Assembly: GCA_040507005.1 (NCBI GenBank)
Contig: JBEVVS010000142.1
Coordinates: 1-23,262, forward strand
DNA from: Thiodiazotropha sp040507005
GTDB lineage: Bacteria > Pseudomonadota > Gammaproteobacteria > Chromatiales > Chromatiaceae
Length of the DNA stretch: 23,262 nt
Direction: 5' to 3'
Part shown: positions 16,402-23,003 of the stretch, piece by piece
How positions within the stretch are numbered: position 1 is the first letter of the stretch
How the letters are laid out: every line of letters begins with the position of its first letter
Program-made: the position numbers and the translations under genes
The notes under the pieces: model-generated
Database searches by the model: none
What the model saw: only the letters and a program-made list of their open reading frames with translations
Told to the model about the DNA's origin: nothing

Positions 16402-16516
16402 ACCAAGACTCACCCATAATCAATCTCCAACCGGCAGTATACCAACCACAATAGTAATGATTTTGATCAATGGCAATAAATCTTCAATAACCAGAGTGAA
16501 TTAGATACCCCCCGAC

Positions 16517-17023
16517 TCACACTGTATTCAAGCAAACAGGGCAAACCGTGTAGCTAACATTAAAACTTCCACACCCGGCGGTGAGGCAGGCATCATCCGG
16601 TTCAAGCCATGATCGCTCCACCTCAATACGATTACAGATGCTGCAGCGAGCATTGACCATCTCAGCATGCCCCGATGCGGGCCGGATATAGACCGGAGGG
16701 TCCAACGGCTCCGATCTCAGAAAGGAGTGAGACAATCGAACCCCATCCCCCATCATCGGTTCAATCAACATCACCATGAAACGCTTTAATTCCGGGGAGT
16801 CACAACGGTAACTGATTGATTTTTTGTTTTTTGTCTGCCTTACACCCGCTACAACAGTCTTAATCAGCATACGCGTCGTATCATCTTGGATATGGGATTC
16901 AAGCCTGGTTCCAAGCACCTCTCCCATACACAGCTCCGCCCATTCCCCTTGTATACGATGGATTCTATTGCCAGCATCCAGCTCATACACGGTGTTTCCG
17001 ACGGCTCTCATGGAATTTGCCAT
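16517..17023 (-). CDS. PAS-like protein with C-terminal cysteine (zinc-type) motif, 168 aa
   Basis: Residues 1-105 look like a PAS fold (NTVYELDAGNRIHRIQGEWA, then VVAGVRQ and RRCDSPELKRFMV-like strands). The C-terminal 45 residues hold two CxxC pairs, Cys127/Cys130 (RCSICNRIEVE) and Cys161/Cys164 (CPVCLNTV), with extra Cys146 and Cys151, suggesting a zinc or redox site. No output domain such as a kinase or cyclase is present, so it may be a stand-alone sensor that works through a partner. No exact family is recognised. The ribosome-binding site is AGGA, placed close to the ATG. It is divergent from the PAS-GGDEF gene and on the same strand as the CheB-CheR gene 115 bases away. Confidence 0.78.
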   Translation of the reverse strand: MANSMRAVGNTVYELDAGNRIHRIQGEWAELCMGEVLGTRLESHIQDDTTRMLIKTVVAGVRQTKNKKSISYRCDSPELKRFMVMLIEPMMGDGVRLSHSFLRSEPLDPPVYIRPASGHAEMVNARCSICNRIEVERSWLEPDDACLTAGCGSFNVSYTVCPVCLNTV

Positions 17024-17102
17024 AATCCTATAATTTAGCAGATTAGATTGACTGTTTAGGCCCTATACACCCTTGGTATTGCTGCACAATAATTGGGAGA
17101 AT

Positions 17103-17176
17103 GATCAGATTGGTCGCACTAGCAGCATGTTTCACCTAATCATGAAATTGCTCTGTATGGGAATTTCAATCTGATC
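17103..17176. repeat. perfect 10-base inverted repeat in the divergent control region
   Basis: GATCAGATTG (17103-17112) and CAATCTGATC (17167-17176) are exact reverse complements, 54 bases apart. They lie between the PAS-zinc gene and the PAS-GGDEF gene and may be paired operator half-sites or a stem in a leader RNA. Confidence 0.5.
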
Positions 17177-17188
17177 CACTCTGGCATA

Positions 17189-17209
17189 GATGCACTGCTT
17201 CTGTGCATC
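17189..17209 (+). promoter_or_regulatory. hairpin or operator-like palindrome before the PAS-GGDEF gene
   Basis: GATGCAC (17189-17195) and GTGCATC (17203-17209) are perfect inverted repeats with a seven-base spacer, 44 bases before the cyclase start codon. A DNA-binding dimer site or an mRNA hairpin are both possible. Confidence 0.4.
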
Positions 17210-17252
17210 ATTATCTGAGGCTAACAACCAGAATAACCAGGTAAAGAGCACC

Positions 17253-18179
17253 ATGTCCATCTCCGCTGACTTTCTCACATCCGTTCTCGATACGCTCACC
17301 GACCATATTGCCGTGATCGATCTTGAGGGCAGGATTCACTATGTCAACCAGAGCTGGATTCAATTTGGCATTGAAAACAACGTCCCCCCCTCGAAAGAGT
17401 GGATCGGCACAAACTACCTGCATACCTGCACACTCGCTGCGGATAGAGGCGATAGCCTGGGCGGTGAAGCGGAGGAAGGCATATCGGCTGTGATCAACAG
17501 AACGAAGGATCGGTTTTATTACGAATATCCCTGTCACAGTCCTCAGGAAAAGCGCTGGTTTCTGATGCGGGTGACTCCGTTCGATCTCAACAGCGAGAGA
17601 TATATCGTCATTTCTCACAGTATTACCACAGAGAGAAAGCTGGCTGAAGAGCAGGTTTTGCAGCTCTCGCGGCTCGACAGCCTGACCGGAATGGCAAACC
17701 GGAGATATTTCGATGAATGGTTCATCAAGGAATGGCGCCGCTGCACCCGTGAGCAGACACCCATCAGCCTGGCTATTATCGATATCGACCATTTCAAGTG
17801 CTTGAATGATAATTCAGGCCATAGTGCCGGCGATGAGTGCCTCAAGGCCATCAGTGATCTACTGCGCTCGTTCACCAAGCGACCGAACGATATATGCGCC
17901 CGTTATGGCGGGGATGAGTTCGTGCTTGTCTACAGCAACAGCAGTTTGGACGACTCTCTGGTGCTGATTCTCAAATTAATGGATAGCATCCGTAAACTCG
18001 AGATCCCAAATCCCAGCGCCCCCACTGGTCCGAACGTCACTGTTTCTGTCGGCTTATCAAATATATATCCCGAGATGGAGAGCAATCGTGACGATCTCAT
18101 TCGCAGCGCTGATCGACAGCTCTATAAGGTAAAGAATAGCGGTAGGGACAGTATCGAGTTTGAAACCTTGAATGATTGA
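17253..18179 (+). CDS. PAS-GGDEF diguanylate cyclase
   Basis: The protein (308 residues) makes c-di-GMP from two GTP. A PAS domain covers about residues 5-125 (DHIAVIDLEGRIHYVNQSWI, later YIVISHSITTERKLAEEQ as the linker into the cyclase). The GGDEF domain follows from about 138 (SRLDSLTGMANRRYF), with the GTP/metal strand AIIDIDHFKCLND, the intact GGDEF signature at 219-223, and an RxxD inhibitory site (Arg210-Asp213) five residues before it. No membrane helix is present, so it is cytosolic. The ATG at 17253 has AGGTAAAG upstream. An ATG at 17190 would add 21 residues of low-complexity sequence and would start inside a palindrome. It converges with the M1 peptidase gene 42 bases downstream. 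Confidence 0.93.
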   Translation: MSISADFLTSVLDTLTDHIAVIDLEGRIHYVNQSWIQFGIENNVPPSKEWIGTNYLHTCTLAADRGDSLGGEAEEGISAVINRTKDRFYYEYPCHSPQEKRWFLMRVTPFDLNSERYIVISHSITTERKLAEEQVLQLSRLDSLTGMANRRYFDEWFIKEWRRCTREQTPISLAIIDIDHFKCLNDNSGHSAGDECLKAISDLLRSFTKRPNDICARYGGDEFVLVYSNSSLDDSLVLILKLMDSIRKLEIPNPSAPTGPNVTVSVGLSNIYPEMESNRDDLIRSADRQLYKVKNSGRDSIEFETLND

Positions 18180-18221
18180 GCTTATCCCGCACTTCAGCGG
18201 ATTGTTATTGCTTAACCCCAA

Positions 18222-19607
18222 TCACTGGTAGGCACAATACCCAGCATCGGGGAGCGTCTCATTACGCAGCCATGCCGCTGCACACGCAGAGGGATCATAC
18301 TCACTGCTCTCGGCTATCAAATCCAGAAGATCCTGCATTGTGGCTGCCTCACCTCTGTTTGCTGCATAAAAGTCAGCAAGTATCCGATCCAACGATTGCA
18401 CACCCAGTACATGTTCCAGGTGCCGGAAGAAGAATGCCCCCTTCATGTAGGGGGCAATACCAAAAAGCCCACCCTCCAATATGTCAATTTCATTACATCC
18501 CTCCGGCCAGGCGATCTTATTCGCATCGCTGCTTTGCAATCGATCCAGTCTATTTTCATATTCCGACCAAACCTGGCTGCCAAAATCCGCTCCCGCGACC
18601 TCACTCATTGCCCGCGCCGTCAGATAGGAGGCAACCCCTTCAGAGAGGACGAAATCCTCCCAGCAGGCAATACGCACACCGTTGCCAAACCAACCATGCA
18701 CCGCTTCATGGGCATGTACCACCGGATCAGATAAGGAGTCATCCTCTATGTGCCAGAAAGGGTGGTGTTCCATGCCCCCGTAACCACCGGCAAACCAATC
18801 CACGGACACACTGGCCACCTTGCCGCCAAAACCATACTCGCCATATGTCTGCTCATACCAGTCAAAGACATCTGTTAGATATTGCGTCCCGGCTAAGGCA
18901 CTCTCTTCCTGGTCCGGCAGGTAGTAGACTCCCACCTCGGTTCCATAGGATGTGACACCGAGCAGACTATACTCATAATCACCAACAGCCCAGGCCAGCA
19001 TATAGGCTGGAGCATCCGTTGGAATCGATTCTGGATATATGCTGAGCATCTCATCAGAAATCCCGCTCAACATAAGTTCATAGCTGCTGCCCTCGGCAGG
19101 CATTGATTTACAGGGGAAAATATTGCCGCAGTAATATGGCCAGGTAAAAGTCACGCCACTGTCAAGGATGCCATTAAGTTCAGCTTGGATGCTGAAACTG
19201 TAATCAATGCTCAATGTTTGCTCCTCGGCAGAGGCGGGAACACCCACATCAAGACGCCCGAGCTCAGATATAAAATCGAGTTCAGCCGCATTGGATGTGA
19301 CATTGGTAATCAGCAAATCACCAACCTCAAAGGATGCGCCGGTGGACGAGAGCGAACCTGACAGAACCACATCAGCGCTACCGGTCATGGTCTCAAAATC
19401 AATACGCACACTGGTCTGCAAAATATCCCTGCTCCAGTCAATTGACGCGTTGGGAAGCGCCACACCCTTAGATCCATCTCCATCACTGTTGCATCCGCAC
19501 AAAACAACAGCGACAAACAGCAGCACCAAGAATGCCTGGATGACATTTGTATAGAGCTGGGTCAGCCTAAGCCTGGTTTGTGACGGGTATTTGCTGAAGA
19601 CATCCAT
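18222..19607 (-). CDS. M1-family metallopeptidase-like lipoprotein
   Basis: The 461-residue protein has a hydrophobic N-terminal segment ending in the lipobox VLCGC (Cys39), so it is probably anchored as a lipoprotein in the cell envelope. The zinc site is complete: HEAVH at 300-304, followed after exactly 18 residues by Glu323 (LSEGVAS), the M1 pattern HEXXH-X18-E. The exopeptidase motif reads GGMEH (277-281) where most M1 enzymes have GxMEN. Tyr387 in APYMKG fits the conserved catalytic tyrosine. About 200 residues of beta-type sequence precede the catalytic domain, as in M1 aminopeptidases. The protein ends soon after the helical region, so it is shorter than the typical 800-900-residue enzymes. 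The gene is single and divergent from the isochorismatase gene. Confidence 0.87.
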   Translation of the reverse strand: MDVFSKYPSQTRLRLTQLYTNVIQAFLVLLFVAVVLCGCNSDGDGSKGVALPNASIDWSRDILQTSVRIDFETMTGSADVVLSGSLSSTGASFEVGDLLITNVTSNAAELDFISELGRLDVGVPASAEEQTLSIDYSFSIQAELNGILDSGVTFTWPYYCGNIFPCKSMPAEGSSYELMLSGISDEMLSIYPESIPTDAPAYMLAWAVGDYEYSLLGVTSYGTEVGVYYLPDQEESALAGTQYLTDVFDWYEQTYGEYGFGGKVASVSVDWFAGGYGGMEHHPFWHIEDDSLSDPVVHAHEAVHGWFGNGVRIACWEDFVLSEGVASYLTARAMSEVAGADFGSQVWSEYENRLDRLQSSDANKIAWPEGCNEIDILEGGLFGIAPYMKGAFFFRHLEHVLGVQSLDRILADFYAANRGEAATMQDLLDLIAESSEYDPSACAAAWLRNETLPDAGYCAYQ

Positions 19608-19769
19608 GAACTTACACTCGACATCCTATTGATAAACTATCGTTCAAGCCTGGTTAAACAGGCATGCACCGTTCCGGCAAAGCATACGCTATTCCGTTAC
19701 AATCGAAAAACAGAATGGCTATCCCGATTACCATGAAAAGGCTGTCATAGGTAGATAATTGGAGGAGAG

Positions 19770-20444
19770 ATGAACTGGAAAAAGGCATATCGTTCTTTCT
19801 ATTATGACGGTGCACCCGAACCCGAGGACCTGGTGCTTCCCTATCAATCCACGGCGTTATTGACCATAGACATACAGAACATCTACCTGCAACCAGCAGA
19901 TGATCCCCATGAACGTGACCGCTGGGCCCCGTTTCGCAAGCGTATGCATGATATCGTGATACCCAATACCCGCGATCTGCAAAACCGCTTTCGCCAGAAA
20001 GGCATGGACGTCCTGCATGCCCGAATTGCGTGCCTGCTTGAAGATGGGCGGGATCGCTCATTGAGCCAGAAAAAACCCGGTTGGAACTACCTGCTGCTGC
20101 CAAAGAACAGCGACGAATCGCAGATAGTGCCAGATTTAGCGCCAGCAGCGGGCGAGATTGTCATTACCAAGACAACCGACAGTGCACTGACAGGCACCAA
20201 TCTGCGCTTAGTACTGCACAATATGGGGATCGAAAATATCATACTCTGCGGCATCTTTACCGACCAATGCGTCTCCTCCACAGTGAGGAGCCTGGCTGAC
20301 GAGAGTTTCAATGTCATCGTGGTCGAAGATTGCTGTGCCGCGGGAACGGATGAGCTGCACCAAAGAGAGCTGGAAATCATCAATATGATCTATTGCCATG
20401 TGCTTTCCAGTAACGAATTGATGGAGATAATGGATTTAAACTGA
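19770..20444 (+). CDS. isochorismatase-family cysteine hydrolase
   Basis: The 224-residue protein shows the three catalytic residues of the family: Asp34 (LTIDIQN), Lys134 (VITKTTDSAL) and Cys167 (GIFTDQCVSST). The motif after Lys and the helix LRLVLHNMGIENIILCG fit the Rossmann-like core. Members hydrolyse nicotinamide, N-carbamoyl compounds or isochorismate. Residues that would fix the substrate cannot be judged here, and the N-terminal 25 residues (YRSFYYDGAPEPED) are extra. A strong GGAGGAG lies five bases before the ATG. The DUF427 gene follows after 49 bases on the same strand, so the two may be cotranscribed. Confidence 0.92.
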   Translation: MNWKKAYRSFYYDGAPEPEDLVLPYQSTALLTIDIQNIYLQPADDPHERDRWAPFRKRMHDIVIPNTRDLQNRFRQKGMDVLHARIACLLEDGRDRSLSQKKPGWNYLLLPKNSDESQIVPDLAPAAGEIVITKTTDSALTGTNLRLVLHNMGIENIILCGIFTDQCVSSTVRSLADESFNVIVVEDCCAAGTDELHQRELEIINMIYCHVLSSNELMEIMDLN

Positions 20445-20493
20445 AACTGACAGCCAATCCATATGTCCATAGATCTAACGGGGTGGTTTATCG

Positions 20494-20778
20494 ATGAAAG
20501 CAATCTGGAACGGAAAAGTCGTCGCCGAGAGCAATGAAACCTTGATCGTGGAGGGCAATCACTATTTCCCCCCCTCCTCCTTGAAGCGTGAATATTTCGA
20601 AAGCAGCGATACCATATCTATCTGTCCCTGGAAGGGTACAGCCAACTACTACACGGTCACTGTCGATGGCAGTGAAAATATGGATGCCGCCTGGTACTAC
20701 CCCAATCCTTCAGCTGCAGCGCAGCAGATCAAGAACTATGTCGCCTTTTGGCGGGGTGTAGAGTTAAGCGGAGATTAA
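20494..20778 (+). CDS. DUF427 family protein, 94 aa
   Basis: The sequence MKAIWNGKVVAESNETLIVE, then NHYFPPSSLKREYFESSDT and SICPWKGTANYYTVTVDG is the recognisable DUF427 pattern, with the conserved CPWKG and DAAWYYPNPSAAA. The fold is a small beta structure with no known reaction. No signal peptide is seen. The ribosome-binding site is GGGGTGG, about ten bases upstream. It probably shares a transcript with the isochorismatase gene. The remains of an AraC-type gene begin about 20 bases after its stop. Confidence 0.92.
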   Translation: MKAIWNGKVVAESNETLIVEGNHYFPPSSLKREYFESSDTISICPWKGTANYYTVTVDGSENMDAAWYYPNPSAAAQQIKNYVAFWRGVELSGD

Positions 20779-20797
20779 ATAGGGGCATCCTCGAGTT

Positions 20798-20962
20798 GCT
20801 ACCCAAAAGGCACAACAACTCTTGCACAACAGCAGCCACTCAGTATCACAGGTCGCGGAACGTTCCGGCTACCAATCGGAAGCCGCTTTTGCCAAGGCCT
20901 TCAAGAAAGAGTTCGGCTATGGGCCGGGAGCGGCAAGAAGGGGTAAGGGCAAGCCCCGGTAA
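20798..20962 (+). pseudogene. remnant of an AraC-family transcription regulator (C-terminal HTH only)
   Basis: The frame ending at TAA 20960-20962 reads AQQLLHNSSHSVSQVAERSG, then YQSEAAFAKAFKKEFGYGPG and AARRGKGKPR. This is the second helix-turn-helix of AraC regulators, including the typical VAERSGYQSEAAFAKAFKK signature and the proline/glycine after FG. No start codon, no first HTH and no effector domain precede it. Upstream sequence runs directly into the DUF427 gene within 20 bases. It is therefore a 3' fragment of a lost regulator, about 55 codons long. The matching 5' part is not seen in the window. Confidence 0.8.
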
Positions 20963-20984
20963 CACTCATCGAACCGGCGCCGAT

Positions 20985-21368
20985 TCATAATCCGTCACGC
21001 ACCCGTTCCAATCGCTCCCGCACCGCCCTGGCCATCTGTGCAATCTCTTCACCCTCGACGAGCTGCAGCACGGCGACCGGATCCATGAAAGCAACCGTCA
21101 CGCCGCCATCCTCTTCCTCACGGATCACAACATTGCAAGGGAGCAAGAGACCGATATCCGGTTCAACATCGATGGCCTGATTGGCCAGCGATGGATTGCA
21201 AGCACCTAGTATCTTATAGGGGCGCTTATCGATCCCCAGTTTCGCCTTCATCGTTGCCTGGACATCGATCTCAGTCAGCACCCCGAAACCCTCCTCCTTC
21301 AGGGCCGCCGTAACCCGCGCTTCCGCATCTTCCATACTCCCTGCAACAGCAGCTTTAAAACTGTACAT
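20985..21368 (-). CDS. DUF302 family protein, 127 aa
   Basis: The sequence shows the DUF302 pattern: EEGFGVLTEIDVQATMKAKL, then RPYKILGACNPSLANQAIDV, PDIGLLLPCNVVIREEEDGG and VAFMDPVAVLQL. The two cysteines (GACNP and LPCNV) are conserved in the family and could bind metal or sulfur species, but this is inference. DUF302 proteins often occur in sulfur-oxidising and other chemolithotrophic bacteria. No signal peptide is present. The start is well supported by AGGAGGCG before the ATG. It converges on the AraC remnant and is transcribed away from the small membrane protein gene. Confidence 0.92.
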   Translation of the reverse strand: MYSFKAAVAGSMEDAEARVTAALKEEGFGVLTEIDVQATMKAKLGIDKRPYKILGACNPSLANQAIDVEPDIGLLLPCNVVIREEEDGGVTVAFMDPVAVLQLVEGEEIAQMARAVRERLERVRDGL

Positions 21369-21565
21369 GCCCCACGCCTCCTATGATATTTGCTAATACG
21401 ACCTAAGTTGTTGAAAAATGACAGCCCAACCGATTTCGAGCATAACATTGATCAGCGCCAAAGTGGCCCCTTGGGAATTATGTTTTGGCGGCAAATCGGG
21501 AACCAATTGAAGAATTCGCGCCAAATGCCGACAACAGACATTGACTAGCACTATAAAGAGTCAAT

Positions 21566-21898
21566 ATGAGGACTATGCCAGTGAACCTAGGACCCATTCG
21601 CTATATCAAGAACCGGGCGCGCAACCTGTTCGTACTGCTACTGCTCAGCGAGCCACTGCTGGCGAATAAATTCGAAACCATTGGCGGCGGCGTTGCCGGT
21701 TCAACCCGGGTCAAGGTGGAATACCTGCAGGTCATCGCCTATGTTGCGGGCGGTATCTTTCTGCTCGCCGGTATCCTGGCTATCGTGCTGCATGATAAAA
21801 ATGCGCAGACATTGAACTACACCATGTGGAAACCCTCAGCTGCAATTTTCTTTCTGCTGGGTATCGCTGCGATCGCAGCTGCCGTGTTTATGAAATAG
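21566..21898 (+). CDS. small exported or membrane protein with two hydrophobic helices, 110 aa
   Basis: An N-terminal hydrophobic segment (NLFVLLLLSEPLLA) looks like a signal peptide. The rest is a Gly-rich stretch (ETIGGGVAGSTRVKVEY), a transmembrane helix (VIAYVAGGIFLLAGILAIVL), a short polar loop (HDKNAQTLNYTMWKPS) and a second helix (AAIFFLLGIAAIAAAVFMK) ending at the stop. The layout of signal peptide plus two helices recalls VirB2/TrbC-type pilin subunits, but no secretion genes are nearby and no clear homology is visible, so the function is unknown. Start codons at 21566 or 21575 are both possible. Nothing downstream continues on this strand. Confidence 0.7.
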   Translation: MRTMPVNLGPIRYIKNRARNLFVLLLLSEPLLANKFETIGGGVAGSTRVKVEYLQVIAYVAGGIFLLAGILAIVLHDKNAQTLNYTMWKPSAAIFFLLGIAAIAAAVFMK

Positions 21899-21902
21899 CG
21901 CT

Positions 21903-22400
21903 CTAGTCGGCAAATTCAAGACGATCCTGAATCTTGTCAATTGCACTTTTGGCGCACTTTTCATCCCTATCTCCACCCGGCGCGCCGCTCACTCCGATCG
22001 CTCCCAGCTGGTAACCGCCGGCCGTGATGGGCAAACCGCCCTGTAATACCAATATCCCCTGCACGTGGTTCATCTCTTGCTGAATATCACCCCGGTTGTG
22101 GCGAAACTCACCGGAGGGCACGCCAGACAGGATTACCGCGTTCGCCTTTTCCCGGGCAATCTGGATGGTGAACCTGCTGGCATGGGCATCCCGCATTAGC
22201 GCCACCTCAGCGCCATCACTGGCCACCACCAATGCCGTCACCTGATACCCATCCTGCCTGCACGCCTCCACCGCATGCTTGACCATCTCCAGGGCCAGAT
22301 CAGGGCTGATACGCTTATGGGTAATAATGTCCCCGGCATGCAACGGCAAAAACAGCATCACGAGCAAGGCGCTGACCATTCTCATGAGGCCATCAACCAT
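21903..22400 (-). CDS. exported GlcG/HbpS-like heme-binding-family protein, 165 aa
   Basis: The mature protein has the GlcG/HbpS (DUF336) pattern: LALEMVKHAVEACRQDGYQV, VVASDGAEVALMRD, ASRFTIQIAREKANAVILSG, LVLQGGLPITAGGYQLGAIG and SGAPGGDRDEKCAKSAID. Family members bind heme or small molecules, some acting extracellularly or in the periplasm. A signal peptide is likely (MVDGLMRMVSALLVMLFLPL, cleavage near LHA). The start at 22400 has GGGGA about eight bases upstream. An internal ATG at codon 7 is possible. Seventeen bases separate it from the stop of the PilZ gene on the same strand, so the PilZ gene lies upstream in a likely two-gene transcript. Confidence 0.88.
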   Translation of the reverse strand: MVDGLMRMVSALLVMLFLPLHAGDIITHKRISPDLALEMVKHAVEACRQDGYQVTALVVASDGAEVALMRDAHASRFTIQIAREKANAVILSGVPSGEFRHNRGDIQQEMNHVQGILVLQGGLPITAGGYQLGAIGVSGAPGGDRDEKCAKSAIDKIQDRLEFAD

Positions 22401-22417
22401 TGCTCATGTCCCCAATA

Positions 22418-22825
22418 CTATGAGGGAAATTCATCGGCATATTTATCTATCCACTCCAAGGCTGCCTCTTCTCCTGTCAGCTCGCGACCCTGAGACTGTT
22501 TAACACTTTGCTTGTAGTGTTCTATATAGCAGAGTTGCTCAACCATACGTACCGCATACGCCGTCTCTTCCTCTGAGAACTTAACTCCGATCAGGTAATT
22601 GCCCCGCTCCTCATGGCACCAGACCACGATACCCGTGGCATGAAATTGGGGGGGTGTTATGGGAATCGCGATATGGATCTCGGTTCCAGCTTCCACCTTG
22701 CTATCGGAGATAAAACAGAGTCCACCTTCACTGAAATTGGTCAATGTTTCGCGACTGGTGGAGGCCTGTCCACCAACCTGAAAGTCTATCGGCACATCAG
22801 TGGGGTGTCTGATATAGAGGCGCAT
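22418..22825 (-). CDS. PilZ-domain protein, predicted c-di-GMP receptor
   Basis: PilZ domains bind c-di-GMP and pass the signal to partners. The two binding motifs are present: Arg2-x-x-x-Arg6 (RLYIRH) and the Asn30-x-Ser32-x-x-Gly35 motif (NFSEGG). The domain fills about residues 1-105. The C-terminal tail (IEHYKQSVKQSQGRELTGEE and so on) is helical and polar, with no further domain. I chose the ATG at 22825, with GGTGAG about ten bases upstream. The open frame extends to a GTG at 22843. The protein is cytosolic. It sits just upstream of the GlcG-like gene and about 4 kb from the GGDEF genes that could supply c-di-GMP. Confidence 0.9.
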   Translation of the reverse strand: MRLYIRHPTDVPIDFQVGGQASTSRETLTNFSEGGLCFISDSKVEAGTEIHIAIPITPPQFHATGIVVWCHEERGNYLIGVKFSEEETAYAVRMVEQLCYIEHYKQSVKQSQGRELTGEEAALEWIDKYADEFPS

Positions 22826-22936
22826 TGCTATTTTTCTCACCACAGTATTAGGCAGCGGTCAATCCTGGTAACTCTATCGGCAGCGTAACTCCTGTTATCA
22901 TGACCTTGTTATAACAAAAGCAAAGGAAACGGACTT

Positions 22937-22978
22937 TTGCAAGTTACAATGAGATGCCAGATACAGGTTGCAAGATAC
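22937..22978 (+). repeat. direct repeat before the ArgE-type gene
   Basis: TTGCAAGTTAC (22937-22947) and TTGCAAGATAC (22968-22978) are direct repeats starting 31 bases apart, about three helical turns. A further palindrome, TTGTTATAACAA, lies at 22906-22917. They resemble regulator sites but not an Arg box that I recognise. Confidence 0.35.
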
Positions 22979-23003
22979 CATCCGGAACCACAGAATCGGG
23001 GCA

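Noticed and set aside
16463..16476. FNR-like site TTGATCAATGGCAA before the CheB-CheR gene
   Set aside because: Only one half-site is good, the other matches three of five positions, and no promoter is evident at the proper distance.
18176..18955. Plus-strand 259-codon frame opposite the M1 peptidase gene
   Set aside because: It is rich in H, P and R, has no domain and is the complement of a well-supported gene.
21429..21502. Inverted repeat CCGATTT/AAATCGG upstream of the small membrane protein
   Set aside because: The arms are only seven bases and 60 bases apart. This is weak evidence for an operator or folded RNA.
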